This document shows positions 5,760-8,804 of a DNA stretch of 8,804 nt, piece after piece. The notes below the pieces were generated by a model. It was not told the DNA's origin, did not search any database, and saw only the letters and a list, made by a program, of their open reading frames with translations. The translations under genes were made by a program, and so were the position numbers. The stretch's first letter is position 1. The number at the start of each line of letters is the position of its first letter. Source of the DNA: an uncultured Clostridia bacterium (GTDB lineage Bacteria; Bacillota; Clostridia; TANB77; CAG-508); NCBI GenBank assembly GCA_934167135.1, contig CAKPKI010000079.1:1-8804 (forward strand), written 5' to 3'.

Positions 5760-7246
5760 TCTTTATGACCTCCCACTTGTTCATTTCTTTCTATTGTTGT
5801 TCCACCATCTTCAAAATTCATTCCTTTTAAAATAGCATTTTTCCCGTATTTTTTCTTTATATCTAAAATTGATTTTTGTAATTCATGTTCTTTTTTCTCT
5901 TTTGAATGTTTCTTTTTTATTTCTGAATAATCAGTAAATAAATCTATTTGCTCAAATTTTTGTTTTTTTTCAGCCTCATCTTCAGTTATTAAATTATTAG
6001 CTGATATATTAATTCTTCTTGTTAGTAGATTTTTGTCTATAACTCTTTCATATAGCTTAATTATTTCTTCTCCAATAATTTTATTTGAAGATGTATAATG
6101 GTCAATATTTTGTGTACCATGTGCATGTTTCGGAACACTTCTACCATATCTGTCTATTGTAACTTTTCCTTTATATTCTATAAATGATTTATCAAGATTT
6201 TTTATATCATATCCTACTGTTAAAACAAGTTGATTTGTTACTACATGTTTATCTACTAAATCTAGAGTTAATAATTCTGCCATTTCTTTAATTATTAATT
6301 TTGTTTTTTCATAATTATATGGACAATGTAATACTTGTCCTGAACATAAACTATTTGTATTTGGAACATATTCTTTAATACTTTGCATTGTACATGGTTC
6401 ATATCCCCATGCATGATCTATCAGTAATTCTGCATTTATTCCAAATAATTTAAATAATTTGTCTTCATTAGTTATTGAACATCTTGCGATATCTCCCATT
6501 GTATATATATTATTTTGTTCAAGTTTTTTGGCAATTCCTTTTCCAACTCTCCAAAAGTCAGTTAATGGCTTATGATTCCATAATTGTTGTTTATACAGTT
6601 GTTCATTTAAACAGGCAATCCTTACTCCATATTTATTAGCTTTTGCATGTTTTGCTACAATATCCATTGCAATTTTTGCAAGATAAAGATTAGTTCCAAC
6701 ACCACATGTTGCTGTAATTCCTGTAGTTTCATATACATCATGAACTACCTTTGTTGCTAATGTACTTGCCTTCATTTGATATGTTTGTAAATAGTGAGTA
6801 ACTTCAATAAATACTTCATCTATTGAGTAAACATATATATCATCTGCTGAAAAATATTTTAAATATATATTATATATTTCTGTACTATATTTCATATATT
6901 TTTTCATTTGAGGTGGTGCAATTATATAGTCTAATTCTAGTTCAGGATTCTTTTTTAATTCTATTGCGTCATATGATTTACCATTTAATATATGCCTAGG
7001 TGCACTATATCTTCTATATGCATTTACTTCTCTTACTTTTTGTATAACTTCAAATAATCTTGCTCTTCCAGGTATTCCATATTGTTTTAATGATGGACTT
7101 ACTGCAAGACATATTGTTTTTTCTGTTCTACTCTCATCAGCTACAACTAAATTTGTTGTTAATGGATCTAGTCCTCTTTCTTTGCATTCTACAGAGGCAT
7201 AAAAACTTTTTAAGTCAATAGCAATATAAATATTTTGTTCTTGCAT
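5756..7246 (-). CDS. UvrX-type Y-family translesion DNA polymerase
   Basis: The 496-residue protein is a complete IMS/UmuC-like polymerase. It starts IYIAIDLKSFYASVEC, giving catalytic D11 with Y16 at the steric-gate position; YSIDEVFIEVT (140-150) gives D143/E144. CGVGTNLYLAKIA (181-193) and the HhH-like VGKGIAKKLEQNNI (234-247) follow, then the little-finger region with TVGYDI. The tail has ILDIKKKYGKNAILKG and the closing GGHKE typical of Firmicute UvrX/ImpB proteins found on the chromosome, prophages and ICEs. It copies damaged DNA with low fidelity, normally after SOS induction. The ATG has AGGAGG 6 nt upstream (7253-7258), and the promoter with a LexA-like site lies directly before it. 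It is the first gene of the long minus-strand run. Family members often travel on mobile elements, which fits the neighbouring IS remnant. Confidence 0.95.
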   Translation of the reverse strand: MQEQNIYIAIDLKSFYASVECKERGLDPLTTNLVVADESRTEKTICLAVSPSLKQYGIPGRARLFEVIQKVREVNAYRRYSAPRHILNGKSYDAIELKKNPELELDYIIAPPQMKKYMKYSTEIYNIYLKYFSADDIYVYSIDEVFIEVTHYLQTYQMKASTLATKVVHDVYETTGITATCGVGTNLYLAKIAMDIVAKHAKANKYGVRIACLNEQLYKQQLWNHKPLTDFWRVGKGIAKKLEQNNIYTMGDIARCSITNEDKLFKLFGINAELLIDHAWGYEPCTMQSIKEYVPNTNSLCSGQVLHCPYNYEKTKLIIKEMAELLTLDLVDKHVVTNQLVLTVGYDIKNLDKSFIEYKGKVTIDRYGRSVPKHAHGTQNIDHYTSSNKIIGEEIIKLYERVIDKNLLTRRINISANNLITEDEAEKKQKFEQIDLFTDYSEIKKKHSKEKKEHELQKSILDIKKKYGKNAILKGMNFEDGGTTIERNEQVGGHKE

Positions 7247-7269
7247 AGTCCACCTCCTATTCTTATAAT

Positions 7270-7298
7270 ATTATAACATTCATTTTCTGTTCTGTAAA
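7270..7298 (-). promoter_or_regulatory. Strong sigma-A-like promoter of the polymerase operon
   Basis: On the minus strand TTTACA (7298-7293), a 17-nt spacer and TATAAT (7275-7270), about 24 nt before the start codon. It is the only strong promoter found for the six-gene run down to 1867. Confidence 0.8.
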
Positions 7299-7309
7299 CA
7301 GTTGTTTGT
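7294..7309. promoter_or_regulatory. LexA-like operator over the -35 box
   Basis: The palindrome GTAAAC-AGTT-GTTTGT (5 of 6 arm positions match) contains AAAC-N4-GTTT, a relaxed form of the Firmicute LexA/DinR box GAAC-N4-GTTC. It covers most of the -35, the right place for repression, and the gene it controls is a typical SOS target. The outer G/C of the consensus is missing in both halves, so it is a weak match. Confidence 0.4.
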
Positions 7310-7316
7310 AATTTTG

Positions 7317-7354
7317 TTAAAAAAAATTAGACTAGTTTTATTAAAAACTAATCT
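7317..7354 (-). terminator. Intrinsic terminator upstream of the polymerase operon
   Basis: Minus-strand stem AGATTAGTTTT / AAAACTAGTCT (11 bp with one G-U, arms 7344-7354 and 7329-7339) with a 4-nt loop, followed by AATTTTTTT. It ends transcription coming from the IS110 remnant or the small genes beyond and isolates the polymerase promoter. Confidence 0.8.
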
Positions 7355-7386
7355 ATTTCTTTAATGTGATTATTTTAATCAAATTT

Positions 7387-7485
7387 TTACAAACTATTTG
7401 TCCAATTATCAATTTCATCTGGAAAAGTTACTAAATTATCTGAATAACTTTCCAAAACAATGTCCATTTCTTTTTTGTAATCTAT
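7387..7485 (-). pseudogene. Unidentified 3' gene end fused behind the recombinase remnant
   Basis: After the recombinase stop, the same minus-strand frame stays open to TAA at 7387-7389 and reads like a normal acidic C-terminus (YKKEMDIVLESYSDNLV, then TFPDEIDNWTNSL), directly followed by the terminator at 7317-7354. This looks like the tail of a lost gene left by a deletion that also removed most of the recombinase. No family was recognised, and in AT-rich DNA an open stretch of this length could be chance. Confidence 0.3.
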
Positions 7486-7584
7486 TTAAAGCTCTTGTTC
7501 TTGCTTGCCTTTCTCTTTTAAACATGCAACTAATTTATTCTTGTGAACATCAATCCCACAATAAACTTTGTATATTACATCCAT
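7486..7584 (-). pseudogene. N-terminal remnant of an IS110-family recombinase
   Basis: The 32-codon frame reads MDVIYKVYCGIDVHKNKLVACL and then a short basic stretch to TAA. VYxGIDVHKxKLVACL is the hallmark N-terminus of IS110-family DEDD recombinases, and D12 is the first catalytic aspartate. The rest, about 300 or more residues including the Tnp20 domain and its serine, is absent in all frames, so the element cannot move on its own. The start is intact, with AGGAGG 5 nt upstream (7590-7595). The upstream noncoding end is preserved. Confidence 0.8.
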
Positions 7585-7609
7585 TTTTTCCTCCTATATA
7601 ATATACTTG

Positions 7610-7748
7610 TACAGCAAGTTATTTTATATATTATTATACTACTATACATCTTTATTGACATTAAGTCATAGACAAATTGTGGTTCAAGGAAAATAACCCA
7701 ATAGCAGTCTGGCTAACGCTCTCTTAGATTCAAGTAACGAACGCTCTT
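7610..7748 (-). ncRNA. Putative IS110 bridge RNA (orphan)
   Basis: In IS110-type elements the noncoding end upstream of the recombinase encodes the bridge RNA that pairs with target and donor DNA. Here the region between the promoter at 7754-7782 and the remnant start codon is well preserved. It holds an 8-bp direct repeat AGAGCGTT (7747-7740 and 7722-7715), a repeated CTTGAA (7734-7729 and 7688-7683) and short hairpins (GGTT/AACC, TGAC/GTCA). The ends given are approximate. The call rests on position and promoter, not on a covariance match. Confidence 0.4.
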
Positions 7749-7753
7749 GTGCT

Positions 7754-7782
7754 ATATTATCTAATTATATCACTGATGTCAA
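7754..7782 (-). promoter_or_regulatory. Promoter of the IS110 noncoding end
   Basis: Minus strand TTGACA (7782-7777), a 17-nt spacer and TAATAT (7759-7754). The perfect -35 lies about 165 nt ahead of the recombinase start codon, so the transcript would begin near 7747 with a long leader, as expected when the leader is itself a functional RNA. Confidence 0.6.
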
Positions 7783-7874
7783 CAAATGTTTTCGTTCATC
7801 GTGGTGCTGGGTAAAGCATAAATGTCTAGTCTTTTGAAAATTTTATTAAAACCATTATCTAGTAAATTAAAATA

Positions 7875-8222
7875 TTATATTTTAGCTTTTAAGTTACCTA
7901 TCTTAATCTTATTTAAATTTATAACTTTTTCATAATATTCTATCAATAATTCTAACCTATCATTAGACAATTCTTCTAACAAATCTGGTTTATCTTCAAT
8001 TGATTGAATAAGCTCTTTAATTTGTTTGTCTTTTGAATATGTTTCTTCAATATTAACTTTAAGGTCTGCTTGCCATTTATTATAAGTTATTTTTTCTTTT
8101 ATAACTATTTCTTTAGGTATTATAATATTTTTTTCAGTTTTCTTATGAAAGATATTGTAAAAAAAGTTTTTTATCTTACAAAAAACAGATAAATCTTCTT
8201 TATTTATTAACTGATTATTCAT
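7875..8222 (-). CDS. Conserved-type hypothetical protein, 115 residues
   Basis: No function is recognised. The sequence runs MNNQLINKEDLSVFCKIKNFFYNIFHKKTEKN, split by eye into an N-terminal basic-aromatic segment (IKNFFYNIFHKK, 17-28 when counted from this start) and a helical C-terminal half rich in Glu/Lys/Leu (ELIQSIEDKPDLLEELSND and LLIEYYEKVINLNKIKIGNLKAK). Small clostridial proteins with a KNFFxNxFxKK start and a coiled C-terminus are familiar to me, but without a role. I chose ATG 8222 over an in-frame TTG at 8234 because the GGGGA upstream touches that TTG, while the ATG overlaps the end of the previous gene by 8 bp, suggesting coupling. There is no signal peptide; the aromatic segment could be amphipathic and membrane-binding. 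Confidence 0.6.
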   Translation of the reverse strand: MNNQLINKEDLSVFCKIKNFFYNIFHKKTEKNIIIPKEIVIKEKITYNKWQADLKVNIEETYSKDKQIKELIQSIEDKPDLLEELSNDRLELLIEYYEKVINLNKIKIGNLKAKI

Positions 8223-8373
8223 CGCCAATTTCAATCCCCTTTTTACTTATTTTTTCTTCTAAGTCAGAAATTTCTTTGTCTTGATTTTTACTTAATTCCA
8301 TTAATTCTTTTACTTTTTTTATTTTTTCTATTTTTTGTTCTTTTTCTTTGTTCTCATCTTCTTTTTCTTCCAT
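8215..8373 (-). CDS. Small charged coiled-coil protein, 52 residues
   Basis: The frame starts at an ATG with GGAGG 5 nt upstream (8379-8383) and ends overlapping the next gene. The product is almost entirely Glu/Lys/Asp with spaced Ile/Leu/Val (MEEKEDENKEKEQKIEKIKK, then VKELMELSKNQDKEISDLEE), a pattern expected of one long amphipathic helix or coiled coil. A good promoter (8425-8453) and a hairpin (8389-8408) precede it. It is probably a partner or accessory of the following 115-residue protein, whose C-terminal half is also helical. No family was recognised, and low-complexity AT-rich sequence can imitate such a frame, but the ribosome binding site and overlap favour a real gene. Confidence 0.6.
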   Translation of the reverse strand: MEEKEDENKEKEQKIEKIKKVKELMELSKNQDKEISDLEEKISKKGIEIGDE

Positions 8374-8388
8374 TTTTTCCTCCAATCC

Positions 8389-8408
8389 TTTGCAATAATA
8401 ATTGCAAA
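8389..8408. promoter_or_regulatory. Perfect hairpin in the leader of the small coiled-coil gene
   Basis: TTTGCAAT-N4-ATTGCAAA forms a perfect 8-bp stem that ends five bases before the GGAGG ribosome binding site, and lies between promoter and start codon. It could be an operator for a dimeric repressor or an RNA hairpin affecting translation. No T-run follows on the transcribed strand, so it is not a terminator. Confidence 0.6.
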
Positions 8409-8424
8409 AAAATATTATGCATAC

Positions 8425-8453
8425 ATTTTACCATACTATATCTTTATCATCAA
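8425..8453 (-). promoter_or_regulatory. Promoter of the two small genes
   Basis: Minus strand TTGATG (8453-8448), a 17-nt spacer and TAAAAT (8430-8425), placing the start near 8418 and giving a leader of about 45 nt that includes the hairpin. It lies in the gap after the tag stop codon. Confidence 0.6.
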
Positions 8454-8488
8454 TACATATTTTAGAAAAAATGTTACTGCTTAATGAT

Positions 8489-8804
8489 TTATTTTTTATA
8501 CAAAAAACATTCTTTATCATGTGAATATATTATTCCTATTGCCTGTAGATACGAATATATAATTGTACTTCCTACAAACTTCATCCCTCTTTTTTGCAAA
8601 TCTTTTGATAAACAATCTGACAAACTATTAGTTGTTTTATCAATTTCGTAAATAATTTTATCATTTGTAAATGTTCTTAAATAATTATAAAATGTTCCGT
8701 ATTCGCTCTGTATTTTCTTAAAAATTTTACTATTATTTATAGTAGCATTAATTTTTAATTTATTTCTTATAATTTTTTTATTTTCTAGTAGGGTTTGTAC
8801 TTTT
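8489..8804 (-). CDS. tag: DNA-3-methyladenine glycosylase I, C-terminal part (cut by window edge)
   Basis: An open frame enters from the right edge and gives 104 residues up to TAA at 8489-8491. It matches the second half of Tag: LENKKIIRNKLKINATINNS, FYNYLRTFTNDKI, SLSDCLSKDLQKRGMKFVGS, then IIYSYLQAIGIIYSHDKECF. The final HDKEC provides the His-x3-Cys pair that binds zinc at the C-terminus of the E. coli enzyme (H175/C179). Tag excises 3-methyladenine from alkylated DNA, leaving an abasic site. The first half, with the other zinc ligands and the catalytic region, lies outside the window, so integrity cannot be judged. It is the second base-excising enzyme in the window, apparently in a separate transcription unit. 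Confidence 0.92.
   Translation of the reverse strand, partial: KVQTLLENKKIIRNKLKINATINNSKIFKKIQSEYGTFYNYLRTFTNDKIIYEIDKTTNSLSDCLSKDLQKRGMKFVGSTIIYSYLQAIGIIYSHDKECFLYKK

Larger units (their letters stand above)
7486..7782 (-). mobile_element. Decayed IS110-family element (left end plus start of recombinase)
   Basis: Comprises the recombinase start (7486-7584) and its upstream noncoding region with a promoter at 7754-7782. IS110 elements lack terminal inverted repeats, so the outer boundary cannot be fixed by eye; it may reach to about 7860. The downstream part of the element was lost near 7486. The noncoding part is less AT-rich than its surroundings and contains repeated short blocks, as expected for a structured RNA. 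Confidence 0.65.

Noticed and set aside
5581..5835. 84-residue plus-strand frame
   Set aside because: Antisense to the truncated yolD and the polymerase end, both supported by recognisable motifs.
7398..7601. 67-residue plus-strand frame
   Set aside because: Antisense to the recognisable IS110 recombinase start, and no ribosome binding site.
8389..8408. Hairpin as a terminator for tag
   Set aside because: On the tag transcript strand no T-run follows the stem and a promoter lies before it, so a leader element or operator fits better.

Overview
The window is very AT-rich, with TTA/AGA/ATA-heavy codons, strong AGGAGG-type ribosome binding sites and perfect sigma-A-like promoters. This, together with the gene families present (UvrX-type Y-family polymerase with a YolD partner, HxlR regulator, IS110-type recombinase), points to a low-GC Firmicute, most likely a Clostridia member. 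No rRNA, tRNA or CRISPR array is visible. Most genes are on the minus strand, so the layout is described below in the direction of transcription, from the right edge to the left.

Right edge (8215-8804): the 3' part of a DNA-3-methyladenine glycosylase I gene (tag) enters from the edge. A promoter in the gap behind it drives two small overlapping genes, a 52-residue charged coiled-coil protein and a 115-residue conserved-type hypothetical protein. Next (about 7486-7782) lies a decayed IS110-family element. It keeps the first 32 residues of the recombinase and the whole upstream noncoding end, with its own promoter, but the rest of the recombinase is gone. A terminator at 7317-7354 closes this part.

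Centre (1867-7246): six same-strand genes start from a TTTACA-17-TATAAT promoter whose -35 is overlapped by a LexA-like palindrome. They are a UvrX-type translesion polymerase, a truncated yolD overlapping it by ATGA, an M20 metallopeptidase, and then three tightly overlapping genes: a large protein with a Mom/GNAT-like C-terminal half, a divergent HAM1/ITPase-like protein, and an endonuclease III-like HhH-GPD DNA glycosylase with an Fe-S cluster. The last three overlap by 38 bp and by ATGA, so they are almost certainly translated as one module. The combination of a base-modifying acyltransferase-like protein, a nucleotide-pool pyrophosphatase-like protein and a base-excising enzyme suggests DNA or nucleotide modification, repair or phage defence. 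This is the most interesting part of the window, and its function is inferred, not shown.

Left part (51-1483): an HxlR-family regulator (plus strand, own promoter and terminator) is divergent from a metallo-beta-lactamase-fold protein with a degenerate metal site. Two palindromes in the shared spacer, one overlapping the -35 of the MBL-fold gene, are good candidates for HxlR operators. Between the two convergent transcription units, at 1752-1825, lies an unexplained 20-bp inverted repeat.
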